Of a DNA stretch of 64,000 bases, positions 20,922 to 33,494 are shown one piece after another. The DNA is taken from NCBI RefSeq assembly GCF_004379255.2, contig NC_056036.1, positions 41,441,576 to 41,505,575 on the forward strand, read 5' to 3'. The notes beneath the pieces are model-generated. The model saw nothing but the letters and a program-made list of their open reading frames with translations, was not told the DNA's origin and made no database searches. The stretch is from Salvia splendens. Lineage: Eukaryota; Streptophyta; Magnoliopsida; Lamiales; Lamiaceae. Position 1 is the first letter of the stretch. Every line of letters begins with the position of its first letter. The position numbers were made by a program, and so were the translations under genes.

Positions 20922-23900
20922 AGTAACGGGATTTCCGATACTTAACTTGCTAAGAGCTTCTGAAAAATCCTTTGCTCCAACTGCTTTTGTCAGAATATTT
21001 GCAAGTTGTTCTTTTGACCTAACAAATGGGAACTCAACAATTCCATCTTCAATATTCTTTTTAATGAAGTGTCTATCTACCTCAACGTGTTTTGTTCGGT
21101 CATGTTGAACTGGATTCTCTGCGATACTGATTGCAGCTTTATTGTCACAAAAAATCTGACAGGTCTTCTGTGACAAAAGACCAAGCTCATCCATCAATCT
21201 TCTGAGCCATAAGATTTCAGTTAATCCATTCCTGATTCCTCTAAATTCAGCTTCTGCACTTGACAATGCCACGACCTTTTGCTTCTTACTTTTCCAGGTG
21301 ACTAGATTCCCCCCAACAAATGTGAAGTACCCTGAAGTTGATTTTCTGTCAATCGGATTTCCTGCCCAGTCAGCGTCGGTATAGCCGTGGATTTCAAGAT
21401 GGTTGCCACGTCTAAACATTATCCCATGATCAAAAGTCCCTTTGAGATATCTGACAACCCTCAACGCTGCTTCAAGGTGATCATCTTGAGGTCGGTGCAT
21501 GAATTGGCTTATCACGCTAACAGCATAAGCTATATCAGGTCTGGTATGTGAAAGATAAATCAATTTTCCAACTAGTCTTTGATACCTTTCCTTATCTGCC
21601 AAATTAGCTCCTTCCGTGATTTTAAGTCCATGGTTGACAGCGATTGGTGTGTCTGCCGACTTGCATTCCATCATACCAGTTTCTGCTAGGAGATCTAATG
21701 TATACTTCTTTTGATTTATGAAGATCCCCTCCTTTGATCTTAGGACTTCGACTCCCAGAAAATACTTGAGTGCTCCCAAATCCTTCATTTCAAACTCTCT
21801 TGCCAAATTCTTCTTAAGTTGCTCTATTTCTTCACAATCGTCTCCTGTGATGATCATATCATCAACGTAGATTATCAGGCACGTGATTTTATCTCCTCTC
21901 TTCTTCGTGAATAGAGTGTGATCTGCATTACTCTGTAGGTAATCGTACTTCTTCATGGCTTCTGTAAATCTCCCGAACCAAGCTCTTGGAGATTGTTTCA
22001 ACCCATATAAGGTTTTCTTCAATTGGCAAACCTCTCCATCTTCAAAATCATCTTCGAAACCTGGCGGAGCTTCCATGTAAACTTCTTTTTTTAATTCACC
22101 ATGCAAGAATGCATTAGTAACATCGAACTGGTACAAGGGCCAATCCTTGTTTGCTGCTATAGAAAGCAGAACTCGAACAGTATTCATCTTTGCCACTGGC
22201 GAGAAAGTTTCGGAGTAATCAACTCCATAGGTTTGAGTGTAGCCTTTAGCCACGAGCCGAGCCTTGTACCTCTCGATGGTTCCATCGGGTCTTCGTTTGA
22301 TGGTGAAGACCCATCTGCACCCCACAATTCGCTTCCCTTTTGGTAGCCGACACTTTTTCCATGTCTTATTTCTTTCTAGAGCTCTCAACTCTACCATCAT
22401 TGCTTCTCTCCAGTGTTTGATCTTCAGGGCTTCTTTCACAGTTTGTGGGATTTCTTCTTCTCCATATAGGGTTGCCTCAAAAGCTCTTGCCAGTCTTGTC
22501 ATATTTGCCTTTGCCACACTCCCTACTGGATATTTTGCTTGTTTACTTGGTCTCTCCGGTGAGTATCTTTTGGGAGGAACACCACGGTTACTTCGGGGTG
22601 GTAAGATATACTGCCCCGTATCTTCGTCTATGACTTCCTCCATTCTTTCTTCTGTAATGACAGGGTCAGCAGTAGTAACAAAGTTTTCAACATGATTGTT
22701 TACCTCAGATATCGGAGGGGGCGGTATTGGAGCGCCACCATGAACCACAGGTTGAGATGTGTTTAAGACAGGTTCGTCGGCAGTATTATTTGGCTCTGGT
22801 GGACCTTCAGTGGGATTATGGTTATTCGGCATAAGTAGCCAACTTATCGAGTCAACACTAGTAATTTCCCTCTCCCCCTGACTGGTAAGTTGGGTGTTAT
22901 AGAAAAACTCAGATTCTAAGAAGGTGCAGTTCATTGTGGTAATCACTTGACGAGTTTTTGGATCATAACACCTGTACCCCTTCTGATTGACACCATACCC
23001 AATAAAAACACATTTGGTTGCACACGGGGATAGTTTTGTTCGCTCATGTTTTGGAATATGAACAAACACTGAACACCCAAAAATATGAGGTTTGAGGGAT
23101 AAGGCAGGAGGAATTGTAGTCATGCTGGATAACATCTGGATAGGATTTTTAAGGCCAAGGGCTTTGGTGGGGAGACGATTGAGGGTGTAAATTGATGTAG
23201 CCACGGCTTCAGGCCAGAAAAAATTTGGTACTTTGGAATCTAGGATGATGGCTCGGGTCATTTCAAGGATTATACGGTTTCTCCTTTCGGCAACTCCATT
23301 CTGTTCGGGGGTGTAGGCACAAGAGGTTTGATGGATGAGGCCATTATTGGTGCAGAATTCTTTCATCTGAGTATTAACATATTCCCCCCCATTGTCAGAC
23401 CTAAGGATTCTAATTTTTGTTTGAAATTAGGTAAGAATCATGGTGTAAAAGTCTGAAAATTTGGAAAAAACATCTGATTTATTTTTGAGAAAATACACCC
23501 ATGTCATGCGAGTGCAATCATCAATAAATAAAACAAAATATCGAAAACCATTTCCCCCCACAACTGGAGATGGGCCCCACACATCAGAATGAATTAAGGA
23601 AAAAACATTATCAACTCTAGAGTTTTTGGGTCTGAAAGTTTTTCGATGGCTTTTAGCCAAAACACAAGTTTGACAGTGCAAAACAGAACTCAAATCTAGA
23701 TGCGGAAAAATAATACTTAAATAACTAGTAGACGGATGCCCTAACCGCCTATGCCATAACCAAGCTTCCCGTTCTGAATTTCCATGAGCCAACATTCCTT
23801 TGCCAGTTTGAACCGTCTCATCCACATAGTATAACCCATGATACTCAGTGCCACGCCCAATAGTCTTCCCCGTCCGGATATCCTGTAGACAACAAAATTT

Positions 23901-25523
23901 TGGATTTATTAGAAGGGAACAATTGAGTTCTCGTGTAACATGACTGACAGATAACAATTTCTGAGACAAAGCTGGCACAAAGAGACAATTAGGGATTCTC
24001 AATGATGGTGATATTTGAATGGTTCCCGACCCCTCAACAGATATAAATTCCCCGCTGGCTGTTTCAATATAAGTCCTTTTCGATTTAGTCAACTCTCCAA
24101 AATCAGACCTATCATATGACATTGTGTCTGTTGCCCCACAATCAAAAATCCACCCTTTTTCATTTTTTCCATCCACTTTTGCGACTTGACATGCAATGGA
24201 AATTTCTGGGGTATCTCTTAATACGGAAAAACGATTTTGGATTGAGATTGGGTTACTATGGTATTTAAGGCTAGTGTGGGGGTCAACATGAGATTTTTTA
24301 TAAGTATGTGGGTTGTCATGTAAGAGGGTGGGGGCAGATTTATAAAAAAGAAAAGTGGAAGGGTTTGAGGGCAAAGTCAAATCCTCAAACCCTTTACCTT
24401 CAATTGCTCTCGTAAATGAGGCAGAGCCTCCCGCCGCCTCAGCTTCTCGGTCGATTCCTCCTCCGTTCACGCCCCACCATCCACCGCCGGTCGAGATTTC
24501 CATCGGTTCGCCGCCTTTGTTTCCGGCGTGAGTAGCCCCTTGGCTGCCCGTCGGAGTGACAAGGCCGGCGACTTCTTCTCTCCCCACCGCCATTCTTCCC
24601 TTGCCGGTTGAATTTCGGTTCAGTTTGTGTCCATCCTCCCACCATTCTGGAAATCCCACCAATTTGAAGCATGTTTCTTTGGTATGCTTTGTCATCCCAC
24701 AATGGGTACAATACAATTTTGATTTGTCGATTCCTCTCCGATTTGAGGAATTGTTGCGTGATTGTGGTGGTGGAGGTGGTCCTCGATGGGGCGGCGGTGG
24801 CTGTGGTGCTCTGTTCTGACCGCCGAACTGAGGCGGTGGGGCTCCCTGACGAGCACCGAAGCCGGTGCCTATGTCGGCGTTGACGTTGGTGGTACTATCT
24901 GAGGGTTTCCAGACTCCGGCCCGAGCTTCTTCTTGTTTGATGAGGCCGAAGGCAGTTTCAGCGTTTGGTTCATCCTTCAATATTTCTCTTCTGAGGTTGT
25001 CATATTTGTCATCCAATCCGGCAAGAAATTGGTAAAGCCGTTTAATTTCTTGTTCCTTTCTATAAATGTTGATACCTTTGTCGCAACAATCATACGGGCA
25101 AGGTTTTCGAGCATCCGTGTTCACCCACAGATTTTGTAAATTGCTCCAGTAGCTTTCGAGGGATTCATTTCCTTGAACTAATTTGTTTGTCTTGATCTCG
25201 AGGTCGTACACCTGCACAGGGTCAGCCCTGACTCCAAATGTTGTGTTGAGGCTTTTCCACATCTCCTTCGCTGTCTGGTGTTGAGCGAATTGAATCACCA
25301 ATTTTTGATCCATATTCTGGATCAACCATGAGAACACTGTGAAATCTGCCTCCTGCCATGTTTTGAACTTTGGGTCGTCGGTTTTTGGAGGATCTTCATC
25401 TCCTTCAAGATGATGGAGTTTTCCTCGACTGCCAATGTTGACTCGCATTATTCTTGCCCAAACAGGGAAGTTTCTCCCATCGAACTTGAATCCAGTTGAG
25501 ACGTTTTCAAAGGTGTTTGTCAT
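20919..25523 (-). pseudogene. Copia gag-pol polyprotein with one in-frame nonsense codon
   Basis: The first part (25523-23427, 698 residues) holds a gag domain from MTNTFENVSTGFKFDGRNFP, a CCHC zinc knuckle (CTHCGMTKHTKETC), a protease with FDCGATDTMS, the GAG-pre-integrase zinc finger (HRRLGHPS and CQTCVLAKSH), and the start of integrase (SLIHSDVWGP). A TAA at 23427-23429 ends this frame. The same frame continues past it, through SDNGGEY, into the 815-residue part (to 20919). That part has the rest of integrase (YTPEQNGVAERRNR), reverse transcriptase (YVDDM, FDVTNAFLHG) and RNase H (YTDADWAG, SAEAE). No frameshift was seen. A single C-to-T change from a glutamine codon would explain the stop. 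Without readthrough the element cannot make reverse transcriptase itself. Confidence 0.93.
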
Positions 25524-25666
25524 GTTGATTGATACTCACTTGATTTTGGCTGTTTTTGGGTGTAGGTTTGAGAGATTTCTGCCGGATCTGTAGTCGAAAG
25601 GTTTGGGAAGGGTTTGAACAATGATGAATTTAATTCTGAGTTCGATTGAACCACAGAACCGTTTCT

Positions 25667-25679
25667 GCTCTTGATACCA
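25667..25679 (-). promoter_or_regulatory. Copia primer binding site
   Basis: Immediately inside the 5' LTR the minus strand reads TGGTATCAAGAGC, complementary to the 3' end of initiator tRNA-Met apart from one extra A. It marks the start of minus-strand DNA synthesis. Confidence 0.85.
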
Positions 25680-25864
25680 TGATAAAACTAGGAATTGTAT
25701 TGTATTGTGTTTTTTGTAATACACTTGATCATCCTATTTATAATGCTAGAGAAATAAATACTCCTAGGAACTATACACTTGGAATTATAACAGAATTAAT
25801 GTTATATTCCTTGAACTTTATTATTTCCAACACTCCTTGAGACCCCAACTCATTATTTCCAACA
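25680..25864 (-). repeat. Copia 5' LTR (185 bp)
   Basis: Identical to the 3' LTR except that 39 bp are missing at the AACTT junction (about 25814-25818). It carries the promoter of the element in the minus-strand sense. Confidence 0.95.
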
Positions 25865-25869
25865 ACAAT

Positions 25870-26442
25870 GACGTCGGTTTATACTTTTTTTTCTTCTCCA
25901 AATTAAATCATCTATTCTCCCATAATTTTCATTTTCCATTAATCGAAGCATTCCAAGCTTTCCCTTCACCTGTTTTTTTCAATCTTTCTTTTTCAATAAA
26001 TGTATTTTTTTAAAAATTACACCAAAAAATTGATACTTTCACTCTCTAAAAGAGACTCAGAATCGTCGTTCGTGGAGGAGGTTCTATTGTTTATCTTCCG
26101 GTTTGATGTTGTTGTTCTTTCCACAATTCTTGGAAGCCATTAGAGAAGTCGAGTAGCTCGTCATGGAGAAGAAGTTTATAATTTCAGATTTTTTATATTT
26201 TAATTTCAGATTTTTTATATTTTAATTTCAAATTATAACTTCGGATGATGTGTCATTTTAGTTTGTGTATAAATCATAATGATAAAAAGATGTCATGTAC
26301 TCATCACTCTATTGTCAGATAGTTTAAATTAAGACGAATCGGTAACCAATGTACATCGACAACTCTGGTCTTTGGTAAGTTGTACTCCCATTATATACAA
26401 ACTGTAAAGTTTGTGGAAAAAAAATATTTCGAATAGTTGCGT
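25870..26442. other. Spacer between copia and Harbinger element B
   Basis: AT-rich, no gene. A short direct repeat of a ~21-bp unit containing ATTTCAGATTTTTTATATTT occurs at about 26178-26230. Confidence 0.4.
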
Positions 26443-27214
26443 AACCATGCGCAACGCTGTCTCTTATCCGGCTCTTAACCGTCTCATCTCTTAACTATTC
26501 ATGGGACCCACTGTACTTTTCACTCCATCGCTTAATTAAGAGACAACACCTGTAACCATCCCTCTCTTTCTTAATCATCTCATCCCTTAACTATTTATTC
26601 AATTTCATTTTTTTATTTTTATTTCCAACAAATTCAATTAATAAAAATACACTTCATTAAATAAAATAAAATTACAAATTAAAATCCTAAAAAAATACAT
26701 AAGTACATTCTAAAAAAATAAATAAAAAGACCTAATTTAAAAAATACATAATTTAAAACTCAAAGAAGCAGAAGAATGAGTTGATTTGAGATGGATTTGC
26801 TCAAATGGATCCATGAATGGATCCCTGGATGGATTAAATTTGGGAGAAGAATAAAAGAGATTATTTGAGATGAAAATTGGAGAGGAAAGAGAGATGATTT
26901 GAGAATAATAGATGTGTATTTGTGTGTGTAATGATAATGAAAGAGTAGTATTTATAGAATAAAAAATAAAATAAAATAAAAAAATTACCGTTGAACGGTC
27001 ATATTACCATTTTTTATTTATTAACATCGAATTTTTTTAAAAAAATGATTTATTGCGTCAGCGTGACGACGCCCACTCGCGGGCCGGCGAGTGGGCGTCA
27101 CGCCTAGCGCCAGCGTGCGCCACGTGGCGCTGGCGCGCCAACCTTCTCGGAGGGACAAGCGTCTCGGCAAGACAGGGACGAGACGAGACGAGATAAGAGA
27201 CGGTTAAGAGACAA
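26443..27214 (-). mobile_element. PIF/Harbinger element B, non-coding deletion derivative
   Basis: The left end ACCATGCGCAACGCTGTCTC and the adjacent CTCTTAACCGTCTCATC match the inverted right end of element A and the left end of element C. The right part, GCGTCAGCGTGACGACGCCC through GGCGAGTGGGCGTCACGC, matches the GC-rich subterminal region of A and C. The coding middle is missing. The right terminus ends in GATAAGAGACGGTTAAGAGA without the expected TIR, so that end is rearranged or truncated. No clear target duplication was found. Confidence 0.65.
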
Positions 27215-27950
27215 AGATACTTGTTTTTCAATGTCTAGATATTTGTCAAATTCCAAATCACTTATTGATTTGTATTATTTTTTACCAAGTAAAATTTTAG
27301 CTCTAATATGACTTAATAAAAAATTTAATTACTATATATAATATTATTTGCGGTCTAAGATACGGCATCGATTTGGTGGAGTACTCTTATATTGCCATAT
27401 AGGTATGAATTTTAAGCTATGTTAGCACAAAAATTTGATTAATTATAAAATTAAAACAAATTGATAATTTAATTAAAGGATAAATCAATAATCTTTTAAA
27501 AACAAATTTTAAAGTTGATACGCAAAAATAAGAATTTGATGAAAATTTAGAATTTACATCCAAAATACCCTTAAAAACCTTCAAAAACTTAAACTTAAGC
27601 GCAAAAATCGCAAATGATCTATACATGAATATCAACCATTTTACTGTGGCAAGTTAAATTTGATTGGAAAAGTAATGGAAACTAATTCGATTTACAGCTT
27701 CCACTTTTCATTCAGAATTTTCTTGTAAAAACAAACTTTACCTACAGCACATTTTTTTAATCTTTATTAAAAGAAGATATTGAATTTGTCACACAAATTA
27801 ATGATGAGAGTCAACATGCCAACCCTAAATTTGACAGCACCACAAAAGTTTCTTTAACGTAGGGAACATCTATAATTGAACTAAGATATTCCTATTTGCG
27901 AAAACGAAATGAAGATAGGACAAATTTGGTTCCCATAATTATTTTTTTTC
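27215..27950. other. Intergenic, no gene seen
   Basis: AT-rich spacer; short open frames have no recognisable content. Confidence 0.4.
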
Positions 27951-27984
27951 TTAACGTGTAACCCAAACCCGACCCAAACACGAC

Positions 27985-28315
27985 CCGACCCAACCCATTG
28001 TTTTAGTCAAAAATCGGCCGTTGACCGTTAGTTTTTAACGAAAATGTTGACGGAGGACCAAAATGATCAAAATTCCATATGTGCAGGACCAAAATGATCA
28101 AATGTCCATATGTGCAGGACCAAAAAATCCAAAAGATAATGTTGACCGTTAGTTTTTAACGGAAATATTGACGGAGGACCAAAATGACCAAATGTCCATA
28201 TGTGCAGGACCAAAAAATCCAAATGTCCATATGTGCAGGACCAAAAAATCCAAAAGATAATGTTTAGGACAAAAATCGTAAAATGGCTATATGTTCAGGA
28301 CCAATTTTGGCCTTT
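27985..28315 (-). repeat. Dispersed repeat with tandem GGACCAAAA modules
   Basis: Copies of TCCATATGTGCAGGACCAAA recur five times, interleaved with TTGACCGTTAGTTTTTAACG (twice) and ending AGGACCAATTTTGGCCTTTA at 28315. The same family, in the opposite orientation, is at 58910-59060. It looks like the terminal region of a transposon, but the class is not identified. Confidence 0.55.
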
Positions 28316-28355
28316 ACTCTTAATAATTTTATACCAACTCGTTTTCCAGCGCACC

Positions 28356-29453
28356 TTAGCAAAAGTCGGTGTTGATATCAACGGCGGGCGGTATCTCGAA
28401 ATGCCACAGCCTCCCCTCCGCCTTGACTCGATATTTCTTGCATAAGAACGCCTCCGCGTACATTTCCTCCACCGCCGGTCCACGTCGTGCAGGAACAAGT
28501 GCGTCACGCCCGTTCCCTTCCGGTTCCTCGCCATCACCGCCGCCGAGTATATCGCCGCCATCCTCCCCGGCGCCTCCGGGAAATACCCCCGCGGCGCGTC
28601 GATCATTATCAGGTCCCACTCCGTATCGTACACCTCATTCTCCAGCATGTTCAGCGCTAACCTACGCACACCGAATTTATTCCCTAAAACGCTTTCCTTC
28701 CAACCAATAGATGACAAATCACTCCATAAATATAATACTTTTTCGTCCCACGTAAATATGAACTATTTTTATTTAGTCCAGAACTTTATAATTTAGGATT
28801 TTTTTTTAAAATAAGGAGGGATTCATTCTTTACTAACAATACTTTAACAGTTAATTACCTGCATTTATCGTTGCCACGTAGGAAGGATTTATGGGGGGAG
28901 CAGTCAGGCTCGGAGCGGAAATGTCGCATCAATTCGTCAGCCTGGGAGAGTTGGGTGCGGTAGGGGACGGTGTGGGCCCGGAGGGCGGGGGAGTCTCCTA
29001 AGACGGATTGGACCCACTTGGGGTCCTCCTCGAGAATAGCGTCTTGCCATGTGGGTTGAGGGAGGCCCACATGAGCGAGTCGCGCCCAAGGCCGAACACG
29101 AGGAAGTTCGTGGGGGCCAGGGAGCGGAGGATGTGGAACGTGACGGAGATCTCGGCCAATGACTGCTGCGGCACTACCGTGGACGTCGCGTACTGGAGCA
29201 CGGCCTCCAGCTGGAGGCTCGTCGCCGAGGGGCGTGACGACGCCCCCGCGCCGCAGAGGAATGGTGCGGAGGCGTTTTTTGCAATGAGGAGGAATACGAG
29301 CGATGCGGCGGCGATCGATCCTATGGCCACTAGGGGCAGGGGCCAGCGGCGCGCTCTGCCTTCTTGCTTTGGTTGTTGCCTTTTTGCATTGTTGTGTTTC
29401 TTGTTTTTGGGACTATGCGTTTGGAGAGAACGTTTTAAACTACTACCCTTCAT
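28356..29453 (-). pseudogene. Glucuronoxylan 4-O-methyltransferase (DUF579/GXM) gene with two frame breaks
   Basis: Two minus-strand exons (28859-29453 and 28356-28661) match the GXM family, Golgi enzymes that use S-adenosylmethionine to methylate glucuronic acid on xylan in secondary walls. The N-terminus is basic, followed by one membrane anchor (WPLPLVAIGSIAAASLVFLL). FLVFGLGRDSLMW, YRTQLSQADEL, WDLIMIDAPRGYFPEAPGRM, VFLHDV-like LFLHDVDRR, and RLWHFEIPPA are all present. The frame breaks near 29031-29036 (between KTLF and EEDPKW) and again near 28469-28477 (between HDVDRR and EEMYAEAF). Each is explained by loss of one base in a short run (CC and GGG). Exon lengths total 901; two restored bases would give exactly 301 codons. 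No other damage is visible, so either the gene died recently or the assembly has two homopolymer errors. Confidence 0.88.
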
Positions 29454-32269
29454 TTGACTTTTTGAACTAAAGGTGTTAATTGGAGTAATTATGAAAACTA
29501 CATCTTTTCATGATTAATTAATATTGTCAATTTTGATGATTTTCCATCCTTCTCAAAATTGAAATGAAAATATTAAAATGAAATTGTATTGAATTTAAAA
29601 TAGTAAAATAAATTTCTTCTTTCTCCGTCCTAAGTCACCTCCTTTTTTTACTCGCAAGTCGCTGTTCGTTACTGATTATCAATTTCTTGAGTTGGCATAT
29701 TCAATTTTCCGAATTTTATTAGTGTAAATATGAGATGGTAGCACAAATTTACGAATGCTATAAATTTCTAATATCTCGACATAATTAATGATTCTCTTGA
29801 ATTTGAATAGGTATATTAATATAGATTATATAGTTGTGTTAATTGATAATGCATTAATCATTTAAAGTCTAAAGCGATAATTTCTTTAAAATGTTACTAA
29901 TACATAGTAGTATAAAATATATTTTTATTTATTTGAGAGTCTACTTTTTACAGTGATATTTGTATAAATTATATACATAATTGTGGTTATTAATGATGAT
30001 TGACAAGATCATTAAAGATGTAGTTGAGTCTTGAATGACTAGAACATAGAATACCTACATTAAATAAAAAAATATCGATAAAATAGATCAAATAATAGAC
30101 AAGATAGGGAGTTCATTTCCATTTAGAGCACTACTACAATTATTAAACGGTCTAAACCTCATCTTCCTCGTCAACTTCAATTAAATTCCTAGCTATATAG
30201 TTGATTTATAGGGTGCAAGAAAATAATGTTCACTAATTAGACTTAATCCATACAGGGGATGCTAAACCTTCTTTTTAGATTTCACTTTAAATATAATTTT
30301 AAATTACTGATAAATTATTAACATAAAACAATTAAATAATTTCTTAATATAAATTAAAATTATAAAAAAAATGTGTGGACAGCAATAACACAGCTTAGCT
30401 TAATTTGATAGTAATCCAAATGTGTGACGATCTATAAGATGTCGGCTAGATATTTTAAGTACTCGACCCATCCCATATTCAATGCTGAAACTTACTGATT
30501 TCGAATCTTTAATCATAATTCATATCTAATCCAAGTCTTAGTAGCTGTTATAAATAGATTAAACTATAAAATCTGGGAAGAAATCAACACACCCACACGT
30601 CCCACACCACACACTTATATAGGTGATAGATTATATTTAAATAAAAATACAAATCACTAGGGACTTGTCATTTTTTAGATGCTAATTGATAAGAAGCATG
30701 GAAAGGATTTATCCCGAGAGTTTGATAAGAAACTATGGATAGCGATGTTCTATGTGATTACGTGTGGACCATTTGGGACATAAGAATAAAATCAACTTCA
30801 GGAGTTTCACCCTATTTGGGAGTTCGAGAATAAATATTTAATATAATCTGAAGACTTGGCACTTGGACTTGAGGTTGGTGCCCAAAATTATCCTTCCATC
30901 GGAACAAATGAATGATGAATGAAACGTAGTTAGATTTTGGAGAGAACTCAGTAATCAACGATGAGACAAGAGCTCCTAATGGGAACTTGATAGCCGAATC
31001 AGAATCCAAGAAAACAACAGAGTTAAGAAAAGCTGACTTTGTCTTTTGTTTGACCTATCGTTTTGTGTCTAGATCATGAGAACTTTCTTTTAGTGACTTG
31101 AGTCTTGGGTGTTGTATTCTCTCTACTAGCTTTCTCTATTTTGTTGATAGCTCGTTGTCCTTGCTTTTTGTTGTTTGGTTAGGCTGTTGGTTAATTTTTT
31201 GCTTTGGTGTGTGCTTTTTTTTCCGTTGGATTTTTGGCTGTCAAAAAGTAGTTCGCCGTAGCTACAAGCTTGAGCATGTGTTCCTTTCACAAAAGAACAA
31301 TATTCCATATTTTCAAAATTCGAAATTCAATTCAAATTTTCCAGAGTGTAAGTCATATACTTATAAATTTTAATATAGTTACATAATCCTAGAATACGCA
31401 CATCCAAATTTTCTCCCATTTCAATATTCTTAATGCTAAATCATTTTTTTTAATTCAGTCAACATATTACGACAAGGACACATGTATAATTAGTGATGCC
31501 TCCTAAATAATTGATCACATATCACCAGTTAGATATAGTAGGATATGGCTAAACTCATATATAAATGTGTGAAGATATATCGACAATTAATAAATGTATA
31601 ATGTTTGGTAGGAATTAGGAAAGCATTTTGGCAGTCTGAATTTATTAGGCTTCCCACGTGACATCCTCATATTCATACACCTAACTGATAATACAATGTC
31701 AATGTGGACCGTTGTTGAGCCCATTGCACAAAACCCACACCACTTAAGCCCATTACTCCGGGTCGCTCTGATCCGTCTTGGACCCGACCCATGTTTGTGA
31801 CCCGCAATGCTTCTTTCAAATGTGAAATACATTATCGAGGAGACAAGTTATGTGTCATCATCATAAGATATCCGCGATTTCTCTCGATTTCTAATCCACA
31901 TCTTTTGACCGATCGATTCTTAGTCTTCTCCGATCATCTTCTTCCACCCTTTCGTCTTCTTACCCACAAATTTAATTTATTGTTTTTTCCATTTATTTGA
32001 AGTATCTAGAAAATAAAATAAAAAATTAAATTTTATGTAATTTCTAAAATTAATGATATTATTAGAATTTTTTAGGGGTTAGAATCAAAATCATTTATAA
32101 AACTAAATAAATAATACTACTCATATAAGTTATGTAACATAATTTTTCTCATGTGCATACATGAAGGGTAAAACTGGCTTTTTCTTTCTTTTATGTTTTA
32201 TATTTAGATTTGATATTGCATTCATGCCGAAGGCGAAATCCGAACGACAATATAGTTGGTGGTTCTTGT
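29454..32269. other. Long AT-rich intergenic region
   Basis: No supported gene in 2.8 kb. TGGGCYY-type motifs near 31715-31790 and scattered short open frames are not convincing. The region separates the GXM gene (whose promoter should lie just right of 29453) from a repeat cluster. Confidence 0.45.
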
Positions 32270-32819
32270 TAGGATTGGCAATTTTTTATTCAACACGATA
32301 ATTCGATATGAATCCGCACGAAAATAATGGATTTGGGCCAAACCTTAATGGGTTCGTGTCCTTATTGGATTGACCCGTTAAGAATCCAAAAATTTCAGGT
32401 TGAGTTCGGGTTGAATGCAGATAACCCATTAAGAGGTAATATTATTATTTTTATTATTTATACTATTTTTTTAAAAAAAAATAATACTTTAGTTTAGTTA
32501 TTTAATTTGCTGTAAATCGGGTTTAAATTATGAAAAATTAATTTTTATCATGTAAATCAAATTTAATATTAGGTTTAATCGTGTAATATCAGGTTTTAAT
32601 CATCTAATATTGGGTTCAGGTCGTTATCGTGCGTGTCAACCCATATTATATCGTGTTGTTAATGTGTTCGTGTCGGGTTCAGGTTTGAAGGTAGTAGGTT
32701 GAGTTCGTGTTCGGATTTGCAGTTTTCTTAACAGGCTGGGTTCATGTTATGCCTTATTGGGTTTGGTTGTTATCAGGTTGATCCAATAATGACCCAATCC
32801 GCACGATTTGACGCCCCTA
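32270..32819. mobile_element. hAT-like non-autonomous element
   Basis: The ends are TAGGATTGGCAA on the left and, inverted, TAGGGGCGTCAAATCGTGCGG on the right, similar to hAT termini (TAGGGGTGTCAA type). The interior is full of CAACCCG/GGGTTCGTG-type phrases, common in such elements. Flanks GTTCTTGT and GTTCCCAT could be an eroded 8-bp target duplication (4 of 8 match). Non-coding. Confidence 0.5.
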
Positions 32820-33494
32820 GTTCCCATTTGGAACCAAAGCTACTTCCTAGGGATTTTGTTGGGACTTACCGGTTTTCGTCATTTTTTGCCCTATTTCACG
32901 ATTTTCCATGTTTAACATAAAAACACAGATTAATTATCGGTTCACAATTCAAAATTATTGAAACCGAAATTGGTCTATTTGTACCTTTATCAGTTCTAGT
33001 TCTACACCGGTACCGACGATTACCATTATGCCGAAGGTTAAATCGAAATGACAAGATAGTTGGGGGTTTTGATTTCGAACTAGTTGCAGTTTCCTACCCA
33101 TTTTTTGCAAATTTTTACCAATTTCGAACCAAAATCAGTAGTTAACTGTCTGAAAACACTGGAACCAAAACTTGACCATCTGAACCGCCAATTTAATCCT
33201 AGTGCTAACCATATTCGGCAATTATAATGTAAAAATCTAGTTGTTAATTTAGTAAAAAGGTTCTAAAAAGAATGCCACTACTACCATTAAAGCCATGTGA
33301 AGAAGAATCAAGGAATCGGTAGTTGATAGCGCCGGAATTAATGATACCTGCCACGTGTCAGCCATTGCGCCAAGTGTTGAAAACATTGAATTCATTTGAG
33401 CTCATTAATGGCGGATGCATACCTCCACCGCTCCCAACCACCTCCGCCATCAATATACACTCCCAATCATCCCACACCAAAGCAAAAATCACAA
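32820..33494. other. Repeat-derived spacer and LTPG promoter
   Basis: A 38-bp block TGCCGAAGG...ATAGTTGG at 33029-33066 repeats the one at 32225-32262, so the hAT-like element sits inside an older repeat. The last ~150 bp before 33495 should contain the promoter and leader of the lipid-transfer gene; a TATA-like motif was not identified. Confidence 0.4.

Larger units (their letters stand above)
20683..25864 (-). mobile_element. Complete Ty1/copia LTR retrotransposon
   Basis: The element is 5,182 bp, flanked by the 5-bp target duplication ACAAT (20678-20682 and 25865-25869). Its LTRs start TG and end CA. The internal region codes on the minus strand for gag, protease, integrase, reverse transcriptase and RNase H, in the copia order (integrase before reverse transcriptase). 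A tRNA-iMet-type primer binding site and a polypurine tract are present. The two LTRs are identical over the 185 aligned bases, differing only by one 39-bp indel, so the insertion is recent. One in-frame stop interrupts the polyprotein. Confidence 0.97.

Noticed and set aside
30812..31009. 65-codon minus-strand frame that vaguely resembles a retroelement tail
   Set aside because: No zf-RVT cysteines or other polymerase motif could be seen.
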